This document shows, piece by piece, positions 26,147-34,491 of a stretch of DNA of 64,000 nucleotides. Each line of letters opens with the position of its first letter. Position 1 is the stretch's first letter. Both the position numbers and the translations under genes were made by a program. The notes beneath the pieces are model-generated. The model was given only the letters and a program-made list of their open reading frames with translations. It ran no database searches and was not told the origin of the DNA. This stretch comes from Carnobacterium funditum DSM 5970 (lineage in GTDB: Bacteria; Bacillota; Bacilli; Lactobacillales; Carnobacteriaceae): NCBI RefSeq assembly GCF_000744185.1, contig NZ_JQLL01000001.1, positions 2,199,001-2,263,000 on the forward strand, in the 5' to 3' direction.

Positions 26147-26321
26147 GAACGACAATATTCATTTAGTAAATAACAGTTGCACACACTTAGGTTGTTCTCT
26201 CAAATGGAATGATGGCGAGCGTACCTGGGATTGCCCATGTCACGGTTCACGTTTTTCTTATAGAGGAGAAGTTTTGGAAGGTCCAGCTGTTAATCCACTT
26301 GAATTAGCTGAGAATAAATAA
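26106..26321 (+). pseudogene. Rieske [2Fe-2S] domain separated by frameshift from the FAD oxidoreductase
   Basis: The frame encodes KIRAYRDENDNIHLV followed by both cluster-binding boxes, SCTHLGC and CPCHGSRF, then EGPAVNPLE, as in C-terminal Rieske domains of FAD oxidoreductases. All four ligands (two Cys, two His) and both extra cysteines are intact, so the domain is well preserved. There is no ribosome site for separate translation. It belongs with the gene at 24776 as one frameshifted coding unit, 24776-26321. Confidence 0.8.
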
Positions 26322-26427
26322 ATAAAAAAAGGTTCAAAAAAAAGTTTGCGTTTTTTTTAGTTTCACTTGGCGTCCTACTTCTGTTATTATATTAAAGTAG
26401 CAAATTATATAGTAAAAGAGGCTGAAT

Positions 26428-27324
26428 ATGAATTACTTAATAGATATACTTAAAGGAATGGTCATTGGTATTTCGAATATTATACCAGGTGTAAGTGGAG
26501 GGACAATGGCAGTTTCTCTTGGGATTTATGATCGTATGATTTTTTCGATTAGTCAGTTATTTAAGAACTGGAAAGTTAGTCTGAAAATATTGATGCCTAT
26601 TTTGATTGGTGCTGGATTTGGAGTAGTTGCTTTCACGTACACAATTGAATTTTTACTGAGTAATTATACTCTGCCAACAGCTTTAGCGTTTGTGGGTATG
26701 ATTTTAGGTGGAGTTCCAGTACTATGGGTATCGTTTCAAGCAGGATTAAAAATGAAAAATGAAAAATTGAATATCGGTCATTTAATTATTTTTATGTTGA
26801 TGTTTGCTATAGTAGCTTTTCTTCCTATGTTTCAAGGAGCAGAATCCTCATTTGAAGTCATTACAATTACACCATTTAACATGATAAAACTTTTCTTAAT
26901 TGGAATCATTGCTTCAGCAACAATGATTATTCCAGGTATGAGTGGTTCACTGGTATTAATGATATTGGGGTATTATTATTCTATTATCAATACTATTACT
27001 AGTTTTATTGATGCTTTGCGAGCTGGTGATATGGCAATTATTTTGCCTAATTTTATTGTTTTAGCTGTTTTCGGAATTGGCGTTTTAATCGGTATCTTCT
27101 TGATTAGTAAGATTATTGAGTATTTATTTAAGCATTATAGTTCAGCAACTTATAGTGGAATTTTGGGATTAGTATTGGCTTCACCATTTGCCATTATGTA
27201 TAATACGAATGCACTAAGTGATTTGACGACAGCAAAAGGGTTGCCATTTGCTATAATTGGATTAATTTTAATGGTTTTATGCTTTATGGGAATTTATCAA
27301 TTAGGAAGGAAAAAAATTCATTAA
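26428..27324 (+). CDS. DUF368 membrane protein, undecaprenyl-phosphate flippase (PopT-like)
   Basis: Membrane protein of 298 aa with 8-9 helices. Two inverted-repeat-like signatures of DUF368 are present: NIIPGVSGGTMAV near residue 18 and MIIPGMSGSLVLM in the second half. DUF368 proteins (PopT) were shown to return undecaprenyl phosphate across the membrane for envelope synthesis, sharing that job with DedA proteins; a DedA gene lies at 53.9 kb. GAGG precedes the ATG. Monocistronic with its own terminator. Confidence 0.88.
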   Translation: MNYLIDILKGMVIGISNIIPGVSGGTMAVSLGIYDRMIFSISQLFKNWKVSLKILMPILIGAGFGVVAFTYTIEFLLSNYTLPTALAFVGMILGGVPVLWVSFQAGLKMKNEKLNIGHLIIFMLMFAIVAFLPMFQGAESSFEVITITPFNMIKLFLIGIIASATMIIPGMSGSLVLMILGYYYSIINTITSFIDALRAGDMAIILPNFIVLAVFGIGVLIGIFLISKIIEYLFKHYSSATYSGILGLVLASPFAIMYNTNALSDLTTAKGLPFAIIGLILMVLCFMGIYQLGRKKIH

Positions 27325-27339
27325 CGTTAAAAGAATCAG

Positions 27340-27370
27340 AAAAAAAAGTAGAGTTCTCTACTTTTTTTTT
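27340..27370 (+). terminator. Terminator of the DUF368 gene
   Basis: AAAAAGTAGAG followed by CTCTACTTTTTTTT, a short-loop hairpin with a long T run. Confidence 0.8.
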
Positions 27371-27474
27371 GTGGAAAGATAACATCGTATCATTTTGGAT
27401 ACGAATAGTATCCTATCACATAGTTCTTTATAATGAATAGTCGTATTTAGTATAAAGAAGAAATACGAACATTT

Positions 27475-27588
27475 GTTGAAGTTAATCCTTATCTTCAGTA
27501 CATGATCAGAGGGCTCATTATTATTTTAGCGGTTTCTATTGATGTCGTAAATACAGTGTTAAAAAATAAAGCAACCTGTCTAGCTTGA
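27475..27588 (+). pseudogene. C-terminal remnant of a CUT2-type sugar ABC permease
   Basis: A 37-residue open stretch ending in TGA reads VEVNPYLQYMIRGLIIILAV then SIDVVN, the characteristic end of RbsC/MglC-like permeases (usually ...IRGLIIILAVxIDV...). No start, ribosome site or upstream coding sequence exists within the 360-base gap, and no partner ATPase or binding-protein gene is nearby. The rest of this gap (27371-27474, 27589-27685) holds nothing I recognise. Confidence 0.6.
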
Positions 27589-27685
27589 AGAGAGTCATTA
27601 AGAGGATTCACATAGGTTGTCATCTATATATGGAAGCGATATAATGAAAACGGGAAATAAATGATTAAAGAAGCGGAGTGATTTA

Positions 27686-28675
27686 ATGTATCGAGCAGCA
27701 GAAGATCGTTATGAAAATATGATTTACAATCGTGTAGGAAACAGTGGATTAAAATTGCCAGCTTTGTCACTAGGAATGTGGCATAATTTTGGGGATGTTG
27801 ATTTATTTGAAAATAGTCGAAAAATGGTTCACCGTGCTTTTGATTTGGGTATTACCCATTTTGACTTAGCTAATAATTATGGACCTCCTGCAGGCAGTGC
27901 AGAAGAAAATTTTGGACGCATCCTGAAAAAAGATTTGCTTCCATACCGTGATGAACTAATCATATCTAGTAAAGCAGGCTATTATATGTGGCCTGGTCCT
28001 TATGGAGAATTTGGTTCTAAAAAGAATCTGACAGCCAGTATTGATCAAAGTCTAAACCGCATGGGGCTAGAATATGTAGATATTTTCTATTCGCATCGTC
28101 CAGATCCAGAAACTCCATTTGAAGAAACAGCACAAGCTTTAGACTTGATGGTTCGTCAGGGAAAAGCATTGTATATTGGGATTTCTAATTATTCTGCTGA
28201 ACAAACAGCTGAAATCACAAAAATATTTAAAGATCTTAAAACACCATTTATTATTCATCAACCATCATACAGTATGTATAATCGCTGGATAGAAGATGGT
28301 TTGCAAGATGTGTTACAAGAAAATCAATTAGGCTCCATCGCTTTTAGCCCATTAGCTCAAGGTATGTTAACCGACCGTTACCTTGATGGTGTTCCAGAAG
28401 ATTCAAGAGCGGGACGTTCAACAAGTATTTTCTTAGATGAGAAACAAGTTCATACTAAAATAGATAAGTCTAGAGCATTGAATGAAATTGCAAAACGTCG
28501 CGGACAAACATTAGCTGAGATGGCTGTTTCATGGATTTTAAGAGATGGGAAAGTAACAAGTGTGTTAATCGGCGCTAGTCGAGTCAGCCAAATTGAAGAC
28601 AATGTTAAAGCGTTGGATAATCTTGATTTTACAGTGTCAGAATTAGCTGAAATAGAAAAAATAGTGCAACGATAA
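27686..28675 (+). CDS. Aldo/keto reductase, YghZ/Gpr type
   Basis: Reductase of 329 aa, NADPH-dependent by family. Seen: the catalytic Asp and Tyr in HFDLANNYG, Lys in SSKAGYY and His in YSHRPD, plus SNYS and GASRVSQIEDN towards the end. The length and the GPPAGSAEENFG segment match the YghZ (L-glyceraldehyde 3-phosphate reductase) branch, which detoxifies reactive aldehydes such as methylglyoxal. Two glyoxalase-fold genes follow directly, fitting a shared aldehyde-detoxification role, though that link is inference. Confidence 0.9.
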   Translation: MYRAAEDRYENMIYNRVGNSGLKLPALSLGMWHNFGDVDLFENSRKMVHRAFDLGITHFDLANNYGPPAGSAEENFGRILKKDLLPYRDELIISSKAGYYMWPGPYGEFGSKKNLTASIDQSLNRMGLEYVDIFYSHRPDPETPFEETAQALDLMVRQGKALYIGISNYSAEQTAEITKIFKDLKTPFIIHQPSYSMYNRWIEDGLQDVLQENQLGSIAFSPLAQGMLTDRYLDGVPEDSRAGRSTSIFLDEKQVHTKIDKSRALNEIAKRRGQTLAEMAVSWILRDGKVTSVLIGASRVSQIEDNVKALDNLDFTVSELAEIEKIVQR

Positions 28676-28739
28676 TAGCAGTAGTTTTAAATAAGGGATC
28701 GCAAGTATGAGTTGTCCCTTTTATTTGGAGGAAGATAAC

Positions 28740-29156
28740 ATGAAGTTGAATCGTATCCACCATGTTGCTATCATCGCATCAAATTATGAGAGTTCTAAAG
28801 ATTTTTATGTGAATATACTTGGACTTGAAATCGTCCGGGAAAATTATAGAAAAGAACGAGACTCATATAAGTTGGATTTAAAGATTGGAGATAGTGAAAT
28901 AGAATTATTCTCATTTCCAGATCCGCCTAAACGTCCAACAACTCCAGAAGCTCGTGGTTTAAGACATGTATGTTTTTTTGTTGATGATATCCACCACGTG
29001 GTAAACGAGTTAAATCTTAAAGGTATTGAAACAGAAGCTATTCGTGAAGATGAATTTACCGGAGGTTTATACACCTTCTTTCAAGACCCAGATGGATTAC
29101 CAATTGAATTATATATGAATAAAAATAATGGAGAAGTAGAGAGAGAGGTTTTTTAA
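28740..29156 (+). CDS. VOC-family protein, YaeR/SMU1112c-like
   Basis: Glyoxalase/bleomycin-resistance fold protein of 138 aa. Seen: two beta-alpha-beta-beta-beta units with putative metal residues His8 (RIHHVAI), His in GLRHVCFFV and Glu in PIELYMN. I take ATG 28740 as start because GGAGGAAG lies directly upstream; an upstream ATG at 28707 has no ribosome site. It ends exactly where the gloA-like gene begins. Activity is unknown; the SMU1112c branch is annotated as a lactoylglutathione-lyase relative. Confidence 0.85.
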   Translation: MKLNRIHHVAIIASNYESSKDFYVNILGLEIVRENYRKERDSYKLDLKIGDSEIELFSFPDPPKRPTTPEARGLRHVCFFVDDIHHVVNELNLKGIETEAIREDEFTGGLYTFFQDPDGLPIELYMNKNNGEVEREVF

Positions 29157-29540
29157 ATGGCAAAAAAAATGTTGCACACATGTGTACGAGTAAAAGATTT
29201 AGATAAATCAATGGATTTTTATACGAATGTATTAGGTTTCCACGAGGTTAAACGGAAAGATCATCCAGAATCGAAATTCACATTAGTTTATTTAGCACTT
29301 GAAGAAGATGGATATGAACTAGAATTGACTTACAATTACGATCAAACTGAGCCATATCAATTGGGAAATGGATATGGTCATATCGCTATTGGAGTAGATG
29401 ATCTAAAGGCAGCACATCAGGAATACAAAGATTCTGGTAATGAAGTTACCGAGTTGAAAGGTTTAACAGCTGACTTGGTTAATTATTTCTTTGTCTTAGA
29501 TCCAGATGGTTATAAAATTGAAATTATCCAGAACAAATAG
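29157..29540 (+). CDS. gloA: Glyoxalase I (lactoylglutathione lyase)
   Basis: Protein of 127 aa with the canonical metal ligands His7 (LHTCVRV), Glu in YELELTYN, His in GYGHIAIGV and Glu in YKIEIIQ. It isomerises the hemithioacetal of methylglyoxal and glutathione (or another thiol) in the cytosol. The ATG directly abuts the stop of the previous VOC gene, with GAGAGAGG just before it, so the pair is translationally coupled. Confidence 0.9.
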   Translation: MAKKMLHTCVRVKDLDKSMDFYTNVLGFHEVKRKDHPESKFTLVYLALEEDGYELELTYNYDQTEPYQLGNGYGHIAIGVDDLKAAHQEYKDSGNEVTELKGLTADLVNYFFVLDPDGYKIEIIQNK

Positions 29541-29580
29541 AAATAGAAACTAAAAAGCGTTACAAGTTAACGAGTCAAAC

Positions 29581-29632
29581 AGACAATAAAAACGAGATGG
29601 AAATCATGATTTCCATCTCGTTTTTATTGTCT
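29581..29632. terminator. Perfect 52-bp palindrome acting as bidirectional terminator
   Basis: The 26-base arms are exact reverse complements centred on CATG at 29605-29608, with A-runs and T-runs on both sides, so it can end gloA on the plus strand and the PH-like gene on the minus strand. Confidence 0.85.
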
Positions 29633-29635
29633 AAT

Positions 29636-30049
29636 TTAATTTTTTTTAGTTCCAATTTGTTCCATAAGTTGAATTAGGTTTCTACTATGCCAAGGAGAAG
29701 CAGCATTTTCTTGAGAGATAAGGTAGTGTTCTATTGGTTTAGTGGTATTTTTATATACAACAACAAGTTTATTGTCAGCTGCCGGTTTTTCGAAATAAAG
29801 TTCTTTTATTTCGCTTAATGGTATTTGGTTGTAGATGCCTTCTTTAAGCGTATTGTTTTTTTCATCCAAGGGCATTAAAACCAATTCGTGCTCAGAAAAA
29901 TTAATGCAATATAATTTTTCTTTATTTTTTTTAAATATAGAAGCAAGCCAGTTTTCTTTAGATACTATTTTTTCAGCTAAAATAGATTGCCCAGATTTTG
30001 ATTCCAAACCGTGTCGTTTTAAAAAATTTAAGACAGTTTCTTCTTCCAT
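29636..30049 (-). CDS. Small cytosolic protein, possible bacterial PH-like domain
   Basis: Protein of 137 aa, no membrane segment or signal. Alternating beta strands (LYCINFSEHELVLMPLD, IPLSEIKELYFEKP, NKLVVVYKN) followed by a C-terminal helix (SRNLIQLMEQI) resemble a bacterial pleckstrin-homology fold. The start has a GAGG-containing leader (AAGGAGG-like after GTTAG). Function is unknown, and I cannot name a characterised homologue. Confidence 0.65.
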   Translation of the reverse strand: MEEETVLNFLKRHGLESKSGQSILAEKIVSKENWLASIFKKNKEKLYCINFSEHELVLMPLDEKNNTLKEGIYNQIPLSEIKELYFEKPAADNKLVVVYKNTTKPIEHYLISQENAASPWHSRNLIQLMEQIGTKKN

Positions 30050-30237
30050 TTTGTGAAGCCTCCTCTAACAAATTGACTGTCACGTTTGAATAGGTCGTAT
30101 ACGCTAATTATAAGACAAAAGAATGCTATTTGCCATTTTAACGCATGAAACGACAGAGAAATGTTGGAAAAAAGACAGGGAGAACCAAAAAATGAGAGGG
30201 CTTCACAAAAAGGTATTTAGATATATGAAGAGATGAA

Positions 30238-30632
30238 ATAATAAATTTAACATTTGATATAGGTGGAACGTCTATTAAATACGGTGGTTTTAAAGATGAA
30301 AAGCTAAGTCATAAAGAAGCTTTAAAAACACCTCCTACATGGGAGGAAATGAACAATCTTTAAAAGAAATAAAAACGAAATAGGATAAAGACTTTATCAT
30401 TCAAGGTGTTGCATTTAGTTCATTGGGAGCAGTCAACCAGGTAGACCGAACGAACCATAGATGGAGCAAGTGCTGTACCTTACATCCATTGTTTTCCTAT
30501 TTACGATGAATTAGAAAAAGAAGTTAATTGCGCAGTATCTTTTGAAAAAGTTGCTAATTGTGCTGTTTTAGTTGAAATATGGAAAGGGGCAGCAAAAGGT
30601 TTGAAAAATAGTTTATTACCGAATTTTATTTG
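30238..30632 (+). pseudogene. Decayed ROK-family sugar kinase
   Basis: In broken frames one reads LTFDIGGTSIKYGGFKDEKL (ATP-binding DxGGT of ROK proteins), then PYIHCFPIYDELEKE and ANCAVLVEIWKGAAKGLKN, where active kinases have ENDANCAxxAE. Frameshifts and stops interrupt it, and the 3' half is missing. It runs without a gap into remnants of a different gene. An intact ROK gene is at 58.9 kb. Confidence 0.75.
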
Positions 30633-30935
30633 AGACCCTCAGAGAGCAAACGAAAGCACAAATTATTTTAATAGAACCATTTGTATTAAAAGATTCTGAA
30701 GAACAACGATCTTGGGAAGTGGAGTTAGAACCTCGGATACAAATTATTCGCAAATTAGCTGAAGAATAGGACGAAGACTATGTGGAATTAGATAGCGGAT
30801 CAAAAAAATGTGGGAATAAATGGGGAAATAATTACGTAATAGAAGATGGGGTCCATCCTACACCGACAGGTCATCAAAGCATCTCTAAACCTTGGTTAGA
30901 AAAAGTTGATAATAAAAAAAATAGCAGAAAATGAT
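30633..30935 (+). pseudogene. Decayed SGNH/GDSL hydrolase, C-terminal part
   Basis: The sequence reads LREQTKAQIILIEPFVLKDS, EPRIQIIRKLAEE (stop) and DGVHPTPTGHQ, the last being the Asp-x-x-His block of GDSL esterases. The N-terminal half with the catalytic Ser is absent, and a premature stop splits what is left. Such hydrolases often sit next to sugar kinases or glycosidases, which fits the adjoining ROK remnant. Confidence 0.75.
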
Positions 30936-31338
30936 GAAAAGCACTTGTGCTTAAATGAATTTTATGGTAATGTTACTTACATGCGATGAGTTGACTCCGA
31001 CCAGGTGACTTCGGTCATTTCGCTGCGGCGACAAGTGGTTGGAATTTAGACAAGGCACACCGTACCTAGTACAACTGCAAGATGCAGGTGTTTGGACCCC
31101 TCTGTTTTGTGGAATTCATGGGACCTATTCATGAAAATGAATATTGTCGAAAAAAAGTACTGACTTTTGTCAGTACTTTTTTTTGTCTTCTTTTTGATAG
31201 ATAAATAAAGACCAATTAAATATCCTGTTTTACTAAATAAATTGAAATAGATTTCTTTGTGCACATCAATAGTTGATGTCGTATCATGAAAAAAATACAT
31301 AGGGTTTATGTCATTAAACAGAAAGAAGGAGAAATGTT
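30936..31338. other. Gene-free gap ahead of the dipeptidase
   Basis: Contains a terminator hairpin at 31154-31184 and promoter-like AT-rich DNA. The reading frames crossing it lack ribosome sites and family similarity. Confidence 0.4.
31154..31184 (+). terminator. Intrinsic terminator after the SGNH remnant
   Basis: AAAGTACTGAC pairs with GTCAGTACTTT around a TTTT loop, followed by a T run. Confidence 0.8.
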
Positions 31339-32274
31339 ATGGATGTCATTGATTTACATTGTGATGCTCTATTAAAATTACAACAAGCTGAAGGAAAGCT
31401 AAACTTTAAGAACTCAACCGAACTAAGTATTAATGTAACTCGCTTGAAAGAAGGCCAAGTTAAAATTCAAGCCTTTGCCATTTTTATTGAACCAGATATC
31501 GTAGTAGAAGAAAAATATGCAGCAGCTTTGGAGCAAATAGATTATTACCAAGAAGATGTTCTAGGTAATAATCCTGAAATGAAACAAATTAAAAAATGGA
31601 GTGATATTAAAAATTTGAAAGATGGTGAAATAGGGTCTTTTTTAACGTTAGAAGGTGTTGAAGCCATAGGAAATGATTTGACTAAACTAGACCAGCTACT
31701 AGATTTAGGTGTTCTATCTGTTGGTTTAACGTGGAATCCAGCTAATTTAGCAGCAGATGGAGTACAAGAACCAAGAGGTGGGGGACTAACAACTTTTGGA
31801 TTTGATATTATAAAGAAATTGAATGACAGAAAAGTATTTACGGATGTTTCACATTTAAGTGTAGCGAGTTTCTGGGATGTAATGAAAGCAGCAAAGTTTC
31901 CCATTGCTTCACATTCTAATGTTTTAAGTTTATGTGGACATGTAAGGAATTTGAATGATGATCAAATTAAAGCAATGGTGGATCGAGATGCAATGATTCA
32001 TATCGTATTTAATCCACCTTTTACGATAAATGAAGAAAAACAAGAACCAACAACAATAAGCGATTTAGTCAAACACGTTGAAGCACTGGTAGAATTAGGT
32101 GCAATTAAAAATATCGGTTTTGGATCTGATTTTGATGGAATTAGTTCACACATAGTAGCATTGAATCATGTTGGAGAAGTACAAAATTTAATAACCGGTC
32201 TAGAAGAAAAATTTTCAAAAGAAGAAGTAAAGGGATTTGCCGCGCAAAACTTTTTGAATCATCTGCCAAAATAA
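31339..32274 (+). CDS. Membrane-dipeptidase-type metallopeptidase (M19)
   Basis: Peptidase of 311 aa of the renal-dipeptidase family. Zinc ligands are visible: His7 and Asp9 in DLHCD, the bridging Glu in LTLEGVE, His in DVSHLS and ASHSN, and the catalytic-site Asp in GFGSDFDG. There is no signal peptide, so it works in the cytosol. The family cleaves dipeptides, including some D-amino-acid and beta-lactam substrates. AGAAGGAG precedes the start. It is monocistronic. Confidence 0.9.
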   Translation: MDVIDLHCDALLKLQQAEGKLNFKNSTELSINVTRLKEGQVKIQAFAIFIEPDIVVEEKYAAALEQIDYYQEDVLGNNPEMKQIKKWSDIKNLKDGEIGSFLTLEGVEAIGNDLTKLDQLLDLGVLSVGLTWNPANLAADGVQEPRGGGLTTFGFDIIKKLNDRKVFTDVSHLSVASFWDVMKAAKFPIASHSNVLSLCGHVRNLNDDQIKAMVDRDAMIHIVFNPPFTINEEKQEPTTISDLVKHVEALVELGAIKNIGFGSDFDGISSHIVALNHVGEVQNLITGLEEKFSKEEVKGFAAQNFLNHLPK

Positions 32275-32370
32275 TTTACTAGTCGTAGCGACTAAGTCAT
32301 AGAGCATTTTTAGGGTTGAGGTTAGCTCTGCCTATAAAAAACTCTAACACAATGGAAAAAATAGGTATTA

Positions 32371-32446
32371 ATTAGTGTGGGTGGTATCTCGTTCACACTA
32401 GGACTGGTAGGCTGATTTTTACCGTTAGTGCCAACCACACTTTTTC
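32371..32446 (+). other. Structured RNA-like element with terminator
   Basis: GTGTGGGTGG (32375-32384) pairs with CCAACCACAC (32431-32440) with one mismatch; CACTA/TAGTG and GGTA/TACC stack inside, and TTTTT follows. The GGGTGGTATCTCG run resembles part of the T-box consensus, but here it pairs inside the terminator itself. No gene follows before 32.9 kb. The remaining gap DNA (32275-32370 and 32447-32750) shows no gene. Confidence 0.4.
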
Positions 32447-32750
32447 TACTATTATCACTTTATGGTTTCAAATAAAGTTTAGAAAAAGTTAATTACTGAT
32501 TGAAATCAACGAAAATTTGTCAAGAATCCCAAGAATCCATTGATGAGTTTTTGAAATAGTGACCATTTATATTAGGCAAAAAGAAAAAGACGCTTTTGGG
32601 GTGCAGTACATACACAGACTGTTAGACTCTTCTTGTATTTAAAACAAGAAAAAAGACGGTATTGAAAAAAATAACGGATCACCGCTGAAAGAAGATTCAG
32701 CTAACATGCGATTAAAAAAATGAATGGTTAGATTGAGATTAATAAACGAC

Positions 32751-32800
32751 TAGCAAACGTGAAGGCGGTAATGTACCGTATTCACGTCTGCTATTTTTTT
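32751..32800 (+). terminator. Terminator-like hairpin
   Basis: TAGCA(A)ACGTGAA pairs with TTCACGT(C)TGCTA with inner CGGTA/TACCG, then seven T. No plus-strand gene lies directly upstream, so the transcript it ends is unknown. Confidence 0.7.
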
Positions 32801-32810
32801 ATACTGTATC

Positions 32811-32857
32811 AAAAAACACACCGCAAAAGTTAGGTTTCCCTAACTTTTGCGGTGTGT
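32811..32857 (-). terminator. Terminator of spx
   Basis: A 19-bp near-perfect stem, ACACACCGCAAAAGTTAGG with its complement, followed on the minus strand by TTTTTT. Confidence 0.88.
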
Positions 32858-32889
32858 AATCACAAATAATAGCGTTGATTTATGTTCAT

Positions 32890-33294
32890 TCAGTAACTTA
32901 TAGGTAGTTTTTCTTGTAACTTTTTTAATTCCAATTTCCGGACATCTCTCGGTAAGAATCGGCGGATGTCTTCTTCATTGAATCCAATTTGCAATCTTTT
33001 TTCATCGATTAAAATAGGGCGTCGAATTAAACCGGGGTTCTCCAAAATCAAATGAAGCAACTCTCCCAAAGCCATATCATCTATATCAATATTAAGGTTG
33101 TGAAAAATTTGAGATCGAAATGAAATAATTTCTTCCGTCCCATTTTCAGTTAAACTTAAAATAGCTTTAAGTTCATGTATCGTTAACGGTTCTTTAAAAA
33201 TATTTTTTTCTAGGTACTGGATATTGTTTCCTTCTAACCAGGTACGTGCTTTACGACATGAAGCACAACTCGGGGATGTATACAGTGTAATCAT
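32890..33294 (-). CDS. spx: Regulatory protein Spx (ArsC family)
   Basis: Regulator of 134 aa with the redox switch CASC at residues 10-13 (SPSCASCRKART), the ArsC-like thioredoxin fold and the RRPILIDEKRLQ block. Spx binds the RNA polymerase alpha C-terminal domain and redirects transcription under thiol-oxidative stress; ClpXP degrades it. An AAAAGGAGG site precedes the ATG. It is monocistronic with a strong terminator. The fairly charged C-terminus (LQEKLPISY) differs from the Bacillus end, so proteolytic control may differ. Confidence 0.93.
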   Translation of the reverse strand: MITLYTSPSCASCRKARTWLEGNNIQYLEKNIFKEPLTIHELKAILSLTENGTEEIISFRSQIFHNLNIDIDDMALGELLHLILENPGLIRRPILIDEKRLQIGFNEEDIRRFLPRDVRKLELKKLQEKLPISY

Positions 33295-33633
33295 TTTTTG
33301 TCCTCCTTTTAAGTCAAAGCGATGTTAACTAAGTAAGTGGAGCGGTGAGATGATGTTACTATTCAATTGTTAATATTTAAACTATCTTTATTATAAGAGA
33401 AAAAAAAAAAAAAAGCAATAGCAATAAGCATATTTTGTATGCGATACCAACTCGTGTCATTTTAACAAACAAAAATCATGTCAAGTTAAATCGATTGGCT
33501 AATGCTCGGAAATCACAAACAGTTAGTTAAGTAAATCACAAGAACGTAGTTAAGTGAACTAGTTTGAATAGTTTCCATATCTATGATAAAGTTAGAAATG
33601 AAAATAACTTAATGTTAAAAATGGAGGATAGAT
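33295..33633. other. Divergent intergenic region, spx / hemolysin III
   Basis: Contains the promoters of two divergent genes and a run of 15 A at about 33400-33414. No RNA gene or repeat is recognised. Confidence 0.4.
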
Positions 33634-34281
33634 ATGAAGCAAATCCCGAATTTCTCTAGAAAGTATTTAATTACAAATGAAGTGTTAAATGCAGTAACTC
33701 ATGGTATCGGAGTTGGTTTAAGTATTGTAGGACTAATTGTTTTGATTTTAAAAGGGGTCAGGTCAGGTTCAACTCTTGAATTGGTATCTTATTCTATTTT
33801 TGGATCATCTTTAATTTTACTCTATTTGTGTTCGACACTTTATCATAGTTTAATCTTTACACCAGCTAGAAAAGTATTTAAGATTTTTGATCACAGCAGT
33901 ATTTATATATTAATTGCAGGAAGCTATACACCATTGTGTTTGATTACAATCGGAGGAACAAAGGGCTGGGCATTATTTTATATTGTTTGGGCAATTGCTT
34001 TTTTAGGTGTTATTTATAAAAGTATTTGGATAGAAAGTTTTAAAAATGTATCTACCTTGTTGTATATTGGTATGGGTTGGTTGTGTTTAGTTGCAATCAA
34101 AGAACTTTATACAGGACTCGGTATGAACGGTTTTGGATTACTGTTATCAGGAGGATTAGCGTTCACAATTGGAGCTGCTTTCTATAGTATGCGTTCTGTT
34201 AAATATATGCACGTTTTGTGGCATTTATTTGTTATGACAGGAACGGCATTCGTTTATTTCACCATTCTATTATATGCTTAA
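33634..34281 (+). CDS. Hemolysin III family membrane protein (TrhA/YqfA-like, PAQR)
   Basis: Integral membrane protein of 215 aa with seven predicted helices. Seen: NAVTHGIGVGLS near residue 20, STLYHS, FDHSSIYILIAGSYTP and the late HVLWHLFVMTG, which supply the conserved Asp/His metal-site residues of the PAQR fold. The name comes from a Bacillus cereus hemolysin; in other bacteria the family affects membrane lipid balance. GGAGG precedes the ATG. A terminator follows. Confidence 0.88.
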   Translation: MKQIPNFSRKYLITNEVLNAVTHGIGVGLSIVGLIVLILKGVRSGSTLELVSYSIFGSSLILLYLCSTLYHSLIFTPARKVFKIFDHSSIYILIAGSYTPLCLITIGGTKGWALFYIVWAIAFLGVIYKSIWIESFKNVSTLLYIGMGWLCLVAIKELYTGLGMNGFGLLLSGGLAFTIGAAFYSMRSVKYMHVLWHLFVMTGTAFVYFTILLYA

Positions 34282-34296
34282 TGCAACAAAATCTAT

Positions 34297-34352
34297 AAGT
34301 TTGTCCTGTATATTTCGTTAAACTACGAAATAAACTGGGCAAGCTTTTTTTT
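34297..34352 (+). terminator. Terminator of the hemolysin III gene
   Basis: AAGTTTGTCC pairs (with G-U pairs) with GGGCAAGCTT, inner TATTTCGT/ACGAAATA, then eight T. Confidence 0.8.
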
Positions 34353-34491
34353 ATGAAAGGAATAACGTTTGTCAAAATAAATGACCCTAACAGAGGTTTG
34401 AAATAGCGACAATTTCGCTATTTTGATAACATAAATGTATAAAAAACGTTCTTTAATAAACATGCAAGAAAATATTTTCTTTAATAAAATA

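Noticed and set aside
31046-31300. 84-codon minus-strand frame
   Set aside because: Crosses a terminator, has no ribosome site and no known family; codon content looks random.
32371-32446. Functional T-box riboswitch
   Set aside because: The T-box-like string pairs inside the terminator and not in an antiterminator, no specifier loop was found, and there is no downstream aminoacyl or amino acid gene.
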